In this document: positions 38,901 to 52,288 of the stretch, piece after piece
Layout: every line of letters starts with the position of its first letter
Position numbering within the stretch: the first letter of the stretch is position 1
Source: Dipetalonema caudispina
Taxonomy: Eukaryota > Nematoda > Chromadorea > Rhabditida > Onchocercidae
DNA length: 64,000 nucleotides
Direction: 5' to 3'
NCBI GenBank assembly: GCA_013365325.1
Contig: JABVXV010000065.1
Span: 186,001-250,000 of the forward strand
Notes under the pieces: generated by a model
What the model saw: only the letters and a program-made list of their open reading frames with translations
Database searches by the model: none
Told to the model about the DNA's origin: nothing
Made by a program: the position numbers and the translations under genes

Positions 38901-40009
38901 GAAATACTTTCAATATCATTTCAAAATCATATAACTGTTCCATCAAATGATTCCTGTTAATGTTAAATGAAAGATAATTAATAGCTAACTACTAAATTAA
39001 AACCAACTAAAAAAAAAAAACAATCGTTTAAATCGTAAAATATTCACATCTTATTTAACATGTCGTTGCATGGTTATCTCAGGGAAATCTTAAATCATTC
39101 TATATATCAAAAAATCAAAGACTAACAAAAACAAAGTATGTAAAACTGATGTATGTTAGGAAAAGCAAGAAGAGAATGTTTGAAAGTATGAAAATAATAA
39201 CCTATTTATAAAAATTATACTTGTTTGAAGCGAATCATTAAATCACGATTGAATCAAAGAATCAATACTGAGTTGTGCGCTATCAGCGGAATCTGCATGC
39301 ATCAAGCGATCTAGAAATAACACATAACAACGTTATTTACAATCATTATAGAATTCGGAACACCAAGGCTTTATCAAATATAACACTTGATAATCGGAAA
39401 TATGTTATGTATCATTGACATAATTTCTCGATATACAATTGACATACTACTGATTAAACTGTAGCTTTTAAAATACCAAAATAAATAATAGATTGGAGGA
39501 AATAATTTAAACAACTTGATAATTGTAAGGAATAAATGTTAGATAGGATGATGATCGGTTCCAGAACTGACCTTTACTCCGTCTAACAGCTATACAATTC
39601 ATCGTCTTATCTTTATCCCTTTTATTCGTTACCAATTATTAGAAGATATTTTAATCTCACTAAAATAAATGAAGTATTAGATATTATCGATTAACCACAA
39701 AATTTCTGAATGATGACTGACTGATTAGTTAATCAGTTATTTGGTAAAAGATAGATCATTAATTATTAATTAGTTTGACATAAAATAAGTTACATGAAGA
39801 AGAAACAAGTTTATAAGTAAGACCGGTTCATTTTCAAACAATTTTCCCAACAGCTATTATACGTGATGATATGATGGATCACGTTGATATGTTTATCACA
39901 TACTTATACCACATTTCTTAACATGCTTCTTTCGCTATTATAACAATACAATAACAACACGTTAATCATAAAAATAAAACTTTTACATTATTTGCTAAAC
40001 AATATTACA

Positions 40010-40565
40010 TTAAATAATGCTTACATATCAATGTTAAAAAAAGTACACGTACGTTTACACACGTATGGCTATGTTGTATGCATATCTATATATTTCATAT
40101 AATATATACGTGAGTTTGCGCATATAAATGCATGCACACTATATTATAACTGTAATACGTAAACATACGTAAGTATATATATATATATATATACATCAAT
40201 ACACGTATGTACACGTATGCTACATTCGTACCTATGGTTTGATACTTAAAAGTAACCCAAAAAAAAACCACGTTTATATGTATGTATGTATGTATATCGT
40301 ACATAAACGTATACATACATACGTACACGTTTACTTATATAATTCGATATATACATACTTCTATACTTAAAATACTTAAATGTTAAGACACACACACACA
40401 CACACACACACAATACTTACCAACCAACCAATCAGACAATATAACATCCTTCGAACATACTACGCCCAATCAATACACTTTGGACAGACAGACAGACAGA
40501 CAGACACAGAATAGACATATGTGTGTGTGTGTGTGTGCGTGTGTGTGTGTGTGTGTGCGTATATA
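40010..40565. repeat. Cluster of microsatellites
   Basis: In about 550 bp there are degenerate TACGTA/CATA-type repeats (40040-40350, including (GTAT)n near 40277-40294), (AC)n at 40388-40412, (GACA)6 at 40483-40506 and (GT)n with GC interruptions at 40521-40560. The minus-strand frame at 40095-40328 is repeat-encoded (many Tyr, Ile and Val) and is not called a gene. Confidence 0.85.
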
Positions 40566-41455
40566 ATATTTGAGGTTAACAATGTTAAGGGGTTGTTTTG
40601 ATGAAGAAATTTGGTAATTATAAGAATTTTGCATTATGAATTAATTAAAAGTTGAAAGTTAATAAAAACTAAAATGAAACGAAAAAAAAAAAAAGGAAAA
40701 TTTAAAAAAGTTAGGAATTAATTAAAAAGTTATGACATGCATGTAATTATGGTAAGTATAAATTTATACCATTTAAAATTTGTTATGAAAATATTTACAT
40801 ATAAATTTACGATATGATGTAATATATTTCGAAATTGATTTAATTTCATTTAAATTATAAATTAGAAAATTGTTCGAAAATTTTCGAAAAATTTTTCTAC
40901 AGTTCTTTTCCTTTTTTTTTTTTTAATTTAAATTTTCATATTGTTCATCTTATTGCATGAGTATGCAAAATGTGACAAAGTTCTGCATTCAATATCCTAA
41001 AATACTGATGTAATAAGGAATTGTTAATTACTACATTTTACATGACCTTTAAAATATGACACGTAACCTTTATGAAATGATGATAATGAAATGAAAGCAA
41101 TGATATAACAAGATAATTTTTATAATTTAAATTATGCATTTAGAGTATAACAAATTAACTCACATTAACTCTTTCTGGATCGATGACATTTGACAATTTA
41201 ATATATTTGAGTATATGCCAACAATAATATATAGCTTAGTAGGGGGAAAAAAAGTTCTAAATTTTTCCCAATTTACAAATGAAAAAAAAAAAAATGAAGT
41301 AATTAATTTTGTTAGAAATGATTAAAATTGGAAATATGCTGTCTAAATTTTTAATTTAACCTAATTTGTTGATTTATTTCATTCAATAAAAACAGGTCAA
41401 ATGCTTGACAATGTTCTATTTATGATTTAGATACAGTAGTTGACATTTAATTGTA

Positions 41456-41487
<32 letters not shown>

Positions 41488-41520
41488 AATGGTAATGATA
41501 ATGATAATGGTAATGATGAA
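41456..41520. repeat. (ATG)n trinucleotide microsatellite
   Basis: A perfect ATG/GAT run to about 41487 continues as variant TAATGA units. It lies in non-coding sequence. Confidence 0.9.
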
Positions 41521-41988
41521 GGAATTATTGGAAGGGGAAGATTTGAAATAAAATGAAAGGGATAGAATATATAAAATTAAATAAAATGGATAGAATATAT
41601 AAAAATAAAATTAACAGAAAGATCGACTAATGATTGGAAATATTTCAATAATATTCGAAATTTAAGAATATTTATTTATGTTTTCGTTAATGAAAGTATA
41701 GAAAGAAGAAATACTTTGATCATAATAAATAATCTAAGTATAAGCTAATGATATAATTAATATTGTAGTAAAGAACAGTATTAATTAAATTAAAGAGATA
41801 TTATGTAGTGTTAGAAAAAAAAAAATTAATGAAATAAATAGCCTAATATTGTCCAGTTTATCTAAAATTGAATTAATTAATAATTTGAATTAAATAATTT
41901 TTACGAAGTGATAAATGTCATCATATTACAGCAGTATTAATTTGAATGTTGTGTTTCAGGAAGTTTTGAGAATTCGTGCAACTATAAA

Positions 41989-42052
41989 TGAATCCATATT
42001 AATTTAATTAATATTATTTCTGAGTGAATCCTTATTAATTTAATTAATATTA
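41989..42052. repeat. 28-bp direct repeat, two copies
   Basis: TGAATCC, one variable base, then TATTAATTTAATTAATATTA. The copies at 41989-42016 and 42025-42052 differ at one position and have a 36-bp period. Confidence 0.85.
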
Positions 42053-42504
42053 ACTATATCATTAGGTTATATTCCCAAAATTCTTAATGGAAATTATTAC
42101 TACCATTTCTTTTCTCCTCCTATTTAACAATCCTTCCATTCTTAACTAAAAATGAAATTTAAGAAATTATAATATTTCATTTATTCACCATCTAAGAAGT
42201 CCGATTTTCACAAAAAAAAATTATCTTTACAAATGAAAAACTTTCCATTCTTAAGTATAAATCATTGAATTATCCGATAACAATTATCTTGTCTAATGTA
42301 CCAGTTGGTAAGATTGCACGGATACAATATGAAAATGACCTGATCATTCATCAACTTTCCCGAACAGTATTTACGATTTCAATTATTCATCAATTGTCAG
42401 TTCAGTATTCGGTAATGTTCTTAAACATCTGGTCATTAGCATTGGTTAATCTACACTTCTATCTTAAGTTTCTGTTACAGTGAAATATTTTTTTTTTTTT
42501 TTTT

Positions 42505-42581
42505 TTTGGCCATTTTAATTAGTCTACTACATTGTAAGAATAATTCTTACAGCATAATAGAGGCTAACTAAAATAGCCAAA
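42505..42581 (+). repeat. Long imperfect hairpin
   Basis: The left arm, starting TTTGGCCATTTTAATTAG, pairs with the right arm, ending CTAACTAAAATAGCCAAA. The inner stem is GTAAGAAT against ATTCTTAC, with a 1-3 base loop. The arms are about 36 bases with a few mismatches, GU pairs and a small bulge. A T run (42488-42507) precedes it. It could be a small fold-back element or an RNA hairpin. The very small loop argues against a standard microRNA precursor. Confidence 0.7.
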
Positions 42582-43075
42582 TTAAAATTGGAGTTTTATA
42601 ATAAATTTCAAACTTTCAGTAAATTAAATCCTCATCCTCACCCAAATAACTGAAATATTCCTCTGTTTTTATCCTTCCATTTTAATAGTAAACATTTGAA
42701 AAATTATTCGAAACTTTTGTTAGAAAACAACGACAAACTTGAAATTTTCTAAAAATTTGAAATTAATTGTAACCATAACAATTTTGATGCCGAAGTTTAT
42801 GTGCTGTGATGAAGAAAATCTGCCAAAAATAATTATAAGAATGAAATAGATGAAATTTGATAACATTTTTTTCCAAATTTTAAATAAATTTTAAGATTGA
42901 AGAAAAATGTATTTGAAAAGGCCGATGTTTTTAAAAAAAAAAAATTGAAAATTAAAAGTGAAAATATTACTAATAAAATAAAAAAACTATGTGAAATGAT
43001 AGCTAAATGTGAAGAAATGTAAAAAACAATTAGTACTAATTAGAAAGAAAGAAGCAATAACAAGTCATGAAATTG

Positions 43076-43107
<32 letters not shown>

Positions 43108-44312
43108 CGTTACTTTTATAATTTCTTCGGTACAATTGAAATTTTGTAGCAAACAGATGGATTTCAGTGGAAAATAATAAATCAAATTTGAAATGTAAAA
43201 TTGCTAAAAACTAAAATTAAATTTGTGAGAAGCATTTTAGATGTTCGAAGTGAAAACTTCCTTCTTCTTTTTTCTTTTCTCTTTTCTCTTATTTTTTAAG
43301 TTTTTCTTTACTTTTTTTTTTTATTTTTTGTTACTGATGGAAGAAAGTGAAACGAAAAGGAGAATTGAAAGGTATCTTACTGAGAAGAAAATTGATATAA
43401 TTGACCTTTTCAAGGATTAAGGAAGAAAAATTTTTTTTCTTTTCCGTTTACTTTTTTTTTTTTCTTTATTTGTTTTCTATTTGTCATAGTATCGGAATTT
43501 CGCATCAAATAAATGGTATCAAATAAATTAATATATAATTGTAAGCAATATGATAAAGATATATATAACTAATGTAAAATCGATATACATAATTAACATG
43601 AAATCGATAAATAAATATATATAATCGATGTGAAATCAATATATCAATTTGTTTTATTTCCTTGCCTTTTAGCTCTTAATACATTTAAGAATTCTGAAAA
43701 GTAATAATTATTTTTTCCACTTTTCAATTTAATTTCTGATAAATTCTTCCAATTTATCAATAAGAATTCACGTAATTGAAAGGGGAAGCGAAAAAAAAAA
43801 AGGGAAATGAATTGTTTAAATCCTTCTAATCATTTCATCGCCCATTGATTTTATTAATTATTTCCAAAGTTTTTGTTAGCAAGAGGTTTGGTAAGATGCA
43901 ACTGATTATTTTTAGTGTAATGAATTTTGTCGAATTCGAAAGATCAATGATTGTAAAAGTCGCAAAATTTGAATTTCGGTCGATCATAAAGCTTTAACTT
44001 CAAATAATTGCTTCAATTTCCTTACAGCAACCTTGGCTAATTTTTATCAATTTAGAGATGGATGGAAGAAGTGAAGAAAAAAATTATTATTTCTAACAAT
44101 TTTAACAATAATTTTTGCTAGAAATGAAGATTATTAGTGGATGGAATAATTTAAAAATTATGAATTTTGTTTTTTTTTTTTTTTATTTTAAAAATTTCGA
44201 TTAAGAAAAATATTTTATTCTAATATGCTAACTTAATCTTAAAAACATTGAATGATGTGGTAACGAAATGGAAATATCAATTTATTTACGGAATTCAGTT
44301 TTAATGCACCTT

Positions 44313-44441
44313 AAATCATTTTAAATCAGAATAATCGTAATATATTTTAAATTGGAACAATCCTAATATATCTCAAACCGGAACAATTATAATATATCAT
44401 AAACCGGAATAACCCTAATATATCATTAACCGGAACAAACT
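44313..44441. repeat. 26-bp minisatellite, about 5 units
   Basis: Units start at 44313, 44339, 44365, 44391 and 44417. The core is AATATATC, three variable bases, then AACCGGAA. Each of the first four is 26 bp and the last is 25 bp. The outermost left unit is the most diverged, a common pattern for ageing tandem arrays. Confidence 0.85.
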
Positions 44442-45879
44442 ATACAATCCTTCATTATTATCCATTTATTCATCTTTGTTATGAACATGAAATGAACAAT
44501 TCTTCAAATTTCAATTGCGCTCAATGACTTATGACAATAGCGACAAATATATTTGCAAAATTTCGTACACAGTCAGTTACTCTTTCTTATTGAATTATTT
44601 AATGGGAATGAAAAAAAAAAAAGAAAAACAAAATTGATTAGTGCTTTTAGTGAATTATTTAAATTGTAATTACATAATATTAAATTATCAAAACATCTTT
44701 TGTTAACTATTTTCATGTAAAATATTAATTGTGTTTCTAAAGTAATCAAATAGAAGTAATGAATTTCTGTAATTATGCAAAAAAAGAGAAAAAATTTTTT
44801 TTTTGATTCATTTCATTTTAATGCAATACTGTAATATTTCAAGTCTACTGTATTAAAAGTCTACTGTACTAATATATTTTAGCTCTTATTTATAAAAATT
44901 ACTAATTGGAAAACGAGAAAGAGAGGAAAGGAGGAAGATAATGGAAGTAATTTGTATTTATATGACATAATTTAAAACCAGTAAGTTAAACTGAAATGAT
45001 ATGTTCCAATTTATCAATTTCCGTTTCAAATATTATAACATCAAAATACTTATTATAATTATAATTGGTTAACTGAACATAATTATTATATCATATTTAT
45101 TTAAGCTAACTCTATTAACTTAGGCCAATTGCATGTGATAGAGACATCGCTCATTTGACCATTGGCTACTTCTTTATTTTGCCAAATTTGCAGCTATTAT
45201 TCCGTAAAAAATAAGTTAGGTGAAAAGAAATAATTATTAAACTATTATTACAATGGTAAATTGAAAATAAAAAAAAAAAAACGACATATGAATTAATTCA
45301 CATTTTAAAATGATTATATATGCAAATTTCTTTCTCTAATCTGATAAAAAAAGATTATTATATAGAAAAAAGATAATGACTATCACCTCTTCATCACAAA
45401 ATTTTATTATTTAATTATTAAATAATATATATGGCATTGGTATTTTAACGACTATTTAGAATTCATATTCAAATATCAAAGAAAAGAAAAGATTCAAGCA
45501 TTAAAAAATTGGAATTGAAAGAGAAATTTTAGATGTTTTAGCAAAAAAAAAAAAAGGAAATTGTACTAAAATATATGAATTGGAAAAAGTGAATGATAAA
45601 GTAAGTAAATAGAGATGTAAATATAAGTGTAACAAAAAGTAATTATAAATAAGCAATGAGGATAGGAAGAACATAATTATCATATTTTAAAGGTATGTCA
45701 TACTAATTGCTATTTGTTAAAATAAAAATAAAAGTAAACTTTAAGAATCAGAGTAAATTATATCTTATTAATCGTTTACGTCATTACCTATACCATACTT
45801 ATTCCCTAATTAATTAAACTTACAAACATACTATTATTCATATAATATTTACATATTAATTACTTAATATATATATATA

Positions 45880-46300
45880 TATTTAATAATGCCTTATGCC
45901 TAATAAGTCTACTTGATAATTACTTATTCCTAATATGTGTCCTTAAAATTTTCTTGCATCCAACATGTATAATTAATAATTTTTTATACCTAATATACTT
46001 ACCTATAATAATTCTTGTTGTCTATTTTCTTGCATCTAAATTATAAGTACTTAATAATTCCTTATGTTCGATATCTATACTTGATTTCATATTCTCGACA
46101 TGTGTACTCAATTATTCTTTACGCTAATATGTTTAATTAATAATTTTTCTGTTACATATGTCTAATTAATATTTTTTTATGCGTAAAGTTGATCATTACT
46201 TATGTCTAATATGTGTAATTAATAACTTCTGCTGCTTAATATCATTTAATATCAGTACTTAGTAATTACTTATGTCTAATATTTAAACTTAGCAATCGCC
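45880..46300. repeat. Degenerate tandem array, roughly 30-40 bp units
   Basis: Repeated blocks combine CTAATATGTGTAATTAATAA-like words with TTTCTTGCATC or TTTTATGCC words. Examples are TAATATGTGT at about 45931 and 46207, AATTAATAATTTTT at about 45971 and 46135, and ACTTATGTCTAAT at 46197 and 46270. Spacing is irregular, so the array is old or the unit is composite. Confidence 0.55.
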
Positions 46301-47087
46301 AATAATTTTATATTTTGTACTAAAATAAGCTTTCAGGTAAATTTATTTTTTCCTAGCCATTTTTGATTGTTGATGAGCGAAATGAGTTCAGAGATCAGAC
46401 TGCTCACTTGATTCCGGTTCAGGTTTCAATTCTAGACCTCATTCCTACTATAAAATTCCAAGTATTATAATATAAATGTTTTGTAGAAAATTTGTAGAAA
46501 ATATTTCCAATAAATCATTTTCATTTCTTTCATCCCATTTTTTCTTTCCATTTGGCAATTAATAAAATTCGAAAAAAAGACTTTTTTAAATGAATATATA
46601 AAATGTTAGCTTGAAAAGTTTTCTTTAAAAGAAAAAAAAGTGTTAACTTAAAATTACTTTTTTTGGATTTCGATTTCTATAAAAACGTAAAATCTAAAAA
46701 AGAGAAAAGGATAAGAGATTTCTACCTATTTCTTGATATCATCTATTTTCAGCTTTTTGAATGATATATGTATATATTTGTACATCAATTAATGTCAATA
46801 ACAAATTTTTTAATCATTAACGATGACGTATCTTATTGCTTTTACTATAAAAGCTATGAATGAATGAGGAAATAAAATTAAATTACTTTGATGTAAGTTT
46901 TAAATTGTAACTTTCATTAATTGAACTGCTAATGAAATTTGCATTTAGTTGATAATAGACTGCAATAGATTTTGCTAAGAATATTTCGTATAATATCTCA
47001 TATGAGAATTATATCCTACAATCAACGCGATCAATTGCCATTTCCCTTTTGTCCTATTTTTTTTTTTTTTTTTTTTTTGAATAATTA

Positions 47088-47119
47088 TAAATTTTTGAAA
47101 AAAATTTTTCAAAAATTTA
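47088..47119. repeat. 32-bp AT palindrome
   Basis: The arm TAAATTTTTGAAAAA (47088-47102) is perfectly inverted at 47105-47119 with only AA between them. Confidence 0.75.
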
Positions 47120-47483
47120 AGTTTGAGTTATCATTTCTATTGGATTGTTAGGAAAAAGGACAGAAAAATTTAGCAAACAATCATTTTATCACATTTTTAT
47201 CACAATTGAATATATTTAATTACAATATCACATCAAATGGCAGCTTATTTCCCTTTCGTTCTTTTCTCTTTTTTTTTTTTTTTTGTTTTATTTTAAAACA
47301 AAAAAAAAAAAAAAAAAAAAAAGAAAAAAGTGTAGTTAATATCGCGATAAGATAAATATTAATGAATGAGAAAGCGAGGTGAAAAAAAAAAAAGAAAACA
47401 CTGAAACAAAGTGGAGGAAAATTAATTAATTAATTAATTAATTAATCAATCAATCATACAATACGAATCGTTTTTTAACATTG

Positions 47484-47516
<33 letters not shown>

Positions 47517-48241
47517 CAATAATAATGAAGAAAAAAAAAAAAAGAGAAAAAAGGAAAGACTGAAAGAGAAAAGATAAAACGAAATATATTAATATTGTAA
47601 AAATTGAGCAGAATTATGCAATTTGCATTTCATTTTACCTTTTTTTTTTCTCTCTCTCTCTTTTTTATGTAAATTACGTCTTGCTTAGATGATAATATTA
47701 AAATAGAAAACGTGAAACGTTTACGTAACCTACGTTTAACCAAATAAATGATATATATGAAAGAATGAATGAATATGAATACGATAAAGATGATATGATA
47801 CTTCTGAGGCATTATTGACGTATTATTGATTATAGTTAAAGTTAAATAAAATTTGTTAATTTCCCTTTTAATTTCATAAATTTCACAAAATTTGTGTGAA
47901 TTTCCAAATTTTTTTTGACAAAATTGAAAAGTTTAATTGTAAATTTCGAATATGACAATAAAAACTGAAGAATTTGAAAAGAACCCGCAAAAGCCTCATA
48001 AAACTTGGCTCTTTAATAAAAAAAAAAAAAAAAAAGTGAAAGAAAAAGAATGTGAACAATTATGAATTATATTAAAAATAAATTTTTTCTTTTTTAATTT
48101 TATTTTTTTTCCGTTTTTGCAGTCTTGCTTTCCTTTTTCTATTTCCGCTTTTTTTCCCCCTCAGTAAGATATAAAAAAAAAGAAAAAAAAAAAAAAGAAA
48201 AACATAATTACAATATCATCGCTAAATTCGTATATCCGCCA

Positions 48242-48247
48242 TTTATT
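48242..48247 (-). terminator. Poly(A) signal of the AP-2 gene
   Basis: AATAAA on the minus strand (TTTATT on plus), about 20 bases beyond the TGA stop at 48267-48269. This would give a very short 3' UTR. Confidence 0.6.
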
Positions 48248-48266
48248 TCCAATATATCAAAATCTA

Positions 48267-51200
48267 TCATTTTGAATCAAGTAATTTCACTGATTCATTT
48301 AACCAATTCATAATTGCATTAATTGCAGCTAATACAGCAGGTGAACCGAATCCATGGGTAACCTGAAAATGAATTGAATTAAGATACTCCATTTTAATTA
48401 GTTAGTATGACGAAAAACTTGTCATTGTAAAAATAACATCATAAAATCTCATTAAATGATAATGAATGACTATTGTTCAATTAATTATAGTAGAAAAATA
48501 TAAAAGTGATAAAGGATTAAAAAAAAGTGATAGAAATGATAAAAAAATGATTGAAATATTTTTTTCAAGAAAAAATGATAATATTCATCACTATTATTAG
48601 CACTATAAATTCTATTAAGCATAGATTTAAAATAGTAATACTTGAATGAATTTCGTCTTTCTTTTTTTTTTTTTTTTTTTGAGAAAAAAAAAAACGAAAG
48701 TAAAAGATAATTGGAAAATATAATAGTGACACTGATCGAATTAAATGAAGAAAATGGAAATTTTGCAATTAATAAGATACGGTTTAAATGATACTTTAAA
48801 ACAAAAAAACAAATGTCGGAAAATATTGAATAAAATAGCTGAATTTTTAATCAACAGTATATTTCAAATGAATTCAAATAAAAATTTACCCAAATTAGAT
48901 AAAATAAATGGTTGAGAATTACTTAAATACCAGCATATTGTTGTGGCAATTGCAATTCGAACGAAATTAAAAATTAAAATTATATTAAATCTTGAACAAA
49001 AGAAATCAATAATTGGGATAAAATTTTTCTTTTCTCAATAAAAAGAATTTATGATCAAAAACAAATGGAGCATCAAAATAGAATTTGAATGAAATGATTA
49101 ATAAGTTTGAAAAAGAAAGAAAAGAGAGCTGCTAAAAAGTTAATAAGCCAAATTAGTTTTGTAACTTCATCCAATTAATAATATATTTCTAACATTAAGC
49201 CATTCCTTAGCGTTATTTTTTTTCTTTCTTTTTTTTTTTTTTTTTTGAAATTATAGCAATAATTATATTAAATTAACTAAATAAATGTGGGTTAATTATC
49301 CTAATTAATTACAGTAATGGAAGGTAAGGTACAATAATCAATCTCTTCTCAATTTTTGCTTATCATTTCATCTTCATCAACTTCACTCAATCATTTCCAT
49401 CACATTCTATTTCTATTCTAACTTCTCATACAAATGATGATAATATCAGAAATGATAAAAGAAATAAATGTTAAAAATTAAAAGAAGAAAAAGAAATGAG
49501 AAAGGAAAATGAAGAGAAAAAAAAAAAAAAAAGAGAGAAAGAGAAATTTATTAATTAAAAAAATTAGTAAAGATACCATTGAGAAATGTGTTAATCGACT
49601 TTGCACAATTGGTTCCAAAATTGGCTGTGGCCTTGATGAACATATTGGGCTTCGATCATTGCTCAATAATTCCTTCAATTCAGCTAATGTTGCTTTCGTT
49701 GCTAATAGCATATTCTTTCGTCGTTGCATATCCAACGGTTCCATTGAACAATTTGCGCGTGTTAAATGTTCAGCAACTGCTCGAGCGGGAAATTCATTCT
49801 CACAAACAGCATTAAAATCTTTTGCCAAATGCATTGCTTCAACTGTATAAAAATTAACAATTTATTGCAACTTCGTTATTATAATCAAAAATTTTTGTGC
49901 AATAATTTATGGAAATTAATTTGAAACTGAAATTAATGCCTTAAAAAAAAATTAATCAAAAATAACTATATTTATTGTAAAATTAATAATTTATTGCAAC
50001 TTCGTCATTACAATCAAAAATTTTTGTGCAATGATTTATGAAAATTAATTTGAAAGTGAAATCTACGCTTTAAAAAAAAATAATTAAAAGTAATTATATT
50101 TGTTATTGCTAATTATATATGTGTAAGCATCATCTTACTATGTAAGATTTCACTGCAGTAGATGTTGCAAGATAATGAGATTATCATATCAATATGACCA
50201 CAAAAGAAACCCTAAATCGGATATCCAAAAAAAACTAAATGATAATGATTTCCAGTTTTTGATTCTTAAAATTTCATGCCAAATTTAATTTGAAATTTGA
50301 TTAATGATTTGAAGTAGAAGATATGATGCAGAGGATCAGAATATGCTGAGAAAAATAACATGACCTGATATGATTCATGAAATTTACACTCTAATTAGTT
50401 AGCTGATAAAACGATGTCATAATTCTCATTCGTTTTCAAACATATATCATATGATCAGTAAAGTTATACTCAGATAAATAGTGGAAAATTGAATAATTCT
50501 ACGGAAGAACATATCCGGAAAATCGGATAATACTAAGAAATGCAGTTAAACATTATCATTCAATTTTTTTTTGAATAACTAAAAGATTTTTCCACGAAGA
50601 AATTTAACTAACATTCAACAAGTGCTGTAAGTGAATTAACATTTGTAGCTTTCCGTCTTCCGGCTGGTAACTGTAAACCGACACGTTTCAACTGATCACG
50701 TAACGATTTACCGCCATCTTTGGATTTTGCTCTGAAATATATTTCCTAATTTTCCAACATATTTCAATATTTTTGGGTCATTTTTCAAATAGACTAGCAT
50801 TGTTGAAATATTTGAAAAATGAATTCAAACGTGAATTAAGTTAAAATCGAAATCAGAATTGAAATTAAAATCAACAGCACAACATTATTGGTTTGATTAT
50901 TGGTTTGTTAACAATAATTATTAAAGTGCCGTTGAATTTTTCGCTAATAATGCCAATTTTGATTTCATTATTTGAAATTTTCGAACATTTTATAAAATAT
51001 TTAAAGTGCAAGAGAGAGAGAGACGGAGGGGAAGAGATGGAAAAGCATAGAAATAGAGAGAGAGAGAAGAAGTTCAAAAAGAAAATAAAAAAATTGAAAA
51101 ATTTTAAAAATTCATAGCGAAAATATGGTCAAATAAATGCAAATCATTGTTAATTCTTTCGGAAAAAAATTTTTTTTTTTTTTTAATTACCTGCGGAGAA

Positions 51201-52254
51201 TTCCACCCAAAACGGATGCATTAAGGCATTCCGGCGGTGAAAGTCGTCGATGAATTTCACCAACCGTCACTTTGTACTTCGCCGCACTACTGAGCAAACT
51301 TAGTCGACCTTCAAGAAAATCAATTTATCCATATTTTCAATTGAATTTTACCAACAAAAAAAAAAAAAAAGGCAAATGAATAATAAATTAATAATAAAAT
51401 TTGGATAGAAAAATAGTAATTTTTTTTTTCTTTGATGATAAAATTAGATGAAGTTTAAAATTATCATTTAAATTTAATAAAACAAACCGGGTACAGAACA
51501 GAAAACATCAAGATAATTAGCAGTATGAGATGTTTGATTACTGCTATGCATCAATTGTCCATTCATTGAACATGTTGTTATCATTGGTTTAGGTCTTGAA
51601 CATGCTGCTTAAAAAGGAAAAAATTGACAAAACTGGGGATAGAGTTAGAAAAGAAAGAGAAAGAGAGAGAGAGAAAAAAAGAAGACAATTTATAGATAAT
51701 ATATATATATGCAAAAATCTGTTATTTTTTTTTTTATTAGTTTTTATTTTTTGTTAAAAATATTGAAGATAAATAAATAGTTTCAAGTATTAATTAAAAT
51801 TTTCATATACTAATTATTATAAAGTAATTGCTACTTCATATTTACCTTTACGAATAACTCCACGTTGTTCAGTTATATTTGCTTGTGCTGATGGTGATGT
51901 ACTCATTTCCTGGAATAAAAGGAAACGAAAGAATTGATAATTGCAAAATGGAAGGAATCAATAATAAAAATAAATATTTTAATACTTAATATATTTTAAA
52001 ACATATTATAGCATACTTTTCCTTTATATTTCCTTTTTTTTTCGTCAAATTTTGGCTAGAAATCGATAGTATAATTTTCTCTATTCAAAATTTTAATACA
52101 AAAGAAAATTTCCCTTACTGATATTTACAAAAAGAAAAAAAAGAAAAAATTTCAAAAATTTACGGTATCAACACTGCTACTATCTGTAACCATGCTATGA
52201 TGTTGTTGTTGTTGTTGTTGTTGTTGCTGCTGTTGCTGTTGTTGTTGTTGTTGC

Positions 52255-52288
<34 letters not shown>

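Larger units (their letters stand above)
33776..39999. other. Gene-free DNA upstream of the CDC34-like gene
   Basis: No coding exon or RNA gene is recognised in these 6.2 kb. A runs prevail on the plus strand at 36046-36064, 36363-36380, 36825-36841 and 37265-37320, so T runs prevail on minus, the coding strand of both flanking genes. Simple repeats at 34152-34200 and 35957-35986 are listed separately. A 22-bp direct repeat, AAGATTTTAAAAAGTAACAG plus TT, occurs at 38792-38813 and 38837-38858. Confidence 0.45.
40566..44312. other. Gene-free AT-rich DNA with repeats
   Basis: No exon is recognised. The contents are a GAT/ATG trinucleotide repeat (41456-41520), a 28-bp direct repeat (41989-42052), a hairpin (42505-42581), a 27-base A run near 43081-43107, and TATA/AATCGAT-rich degenerate sequence at 43500-43640. 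A 72-codon plus-strand frame ends just before the hairpin's T run at 42483. It has no ATG at its start, resembles nothing known and is not called. Confidence 0.45.
44442..48241. other. Gene-free AT-rich DNA downstream of AP-2
   Basis: No coding exon is recognised. It contains a degenerate TAATATGTGTAATTAATAA-type array (45880-46300), an AATT tetranucleotide repeat near 47421-47446, a 31-base T run at 47486-47516, A runs near 47300-47320, and an AT palindrome at 47088-47119. A slightly GC-richer patch at 46380-46450 was checked for a tRNA and rejected. Confidence 0.45.

Noticed and set aside
42265..42483. 72-codon plus-strand ORF
   Set aside because: It begins with TTG rather than ATG, has no recognisable motif or splice context, and runs into the T run before the hairpin.
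46375..46455. tRNA-like patch containing GGTTTCAATTCTAGACC
   Set aside because: The B-box-like word is imperfect and no acceptor stem or A box at proper spacing could be found.
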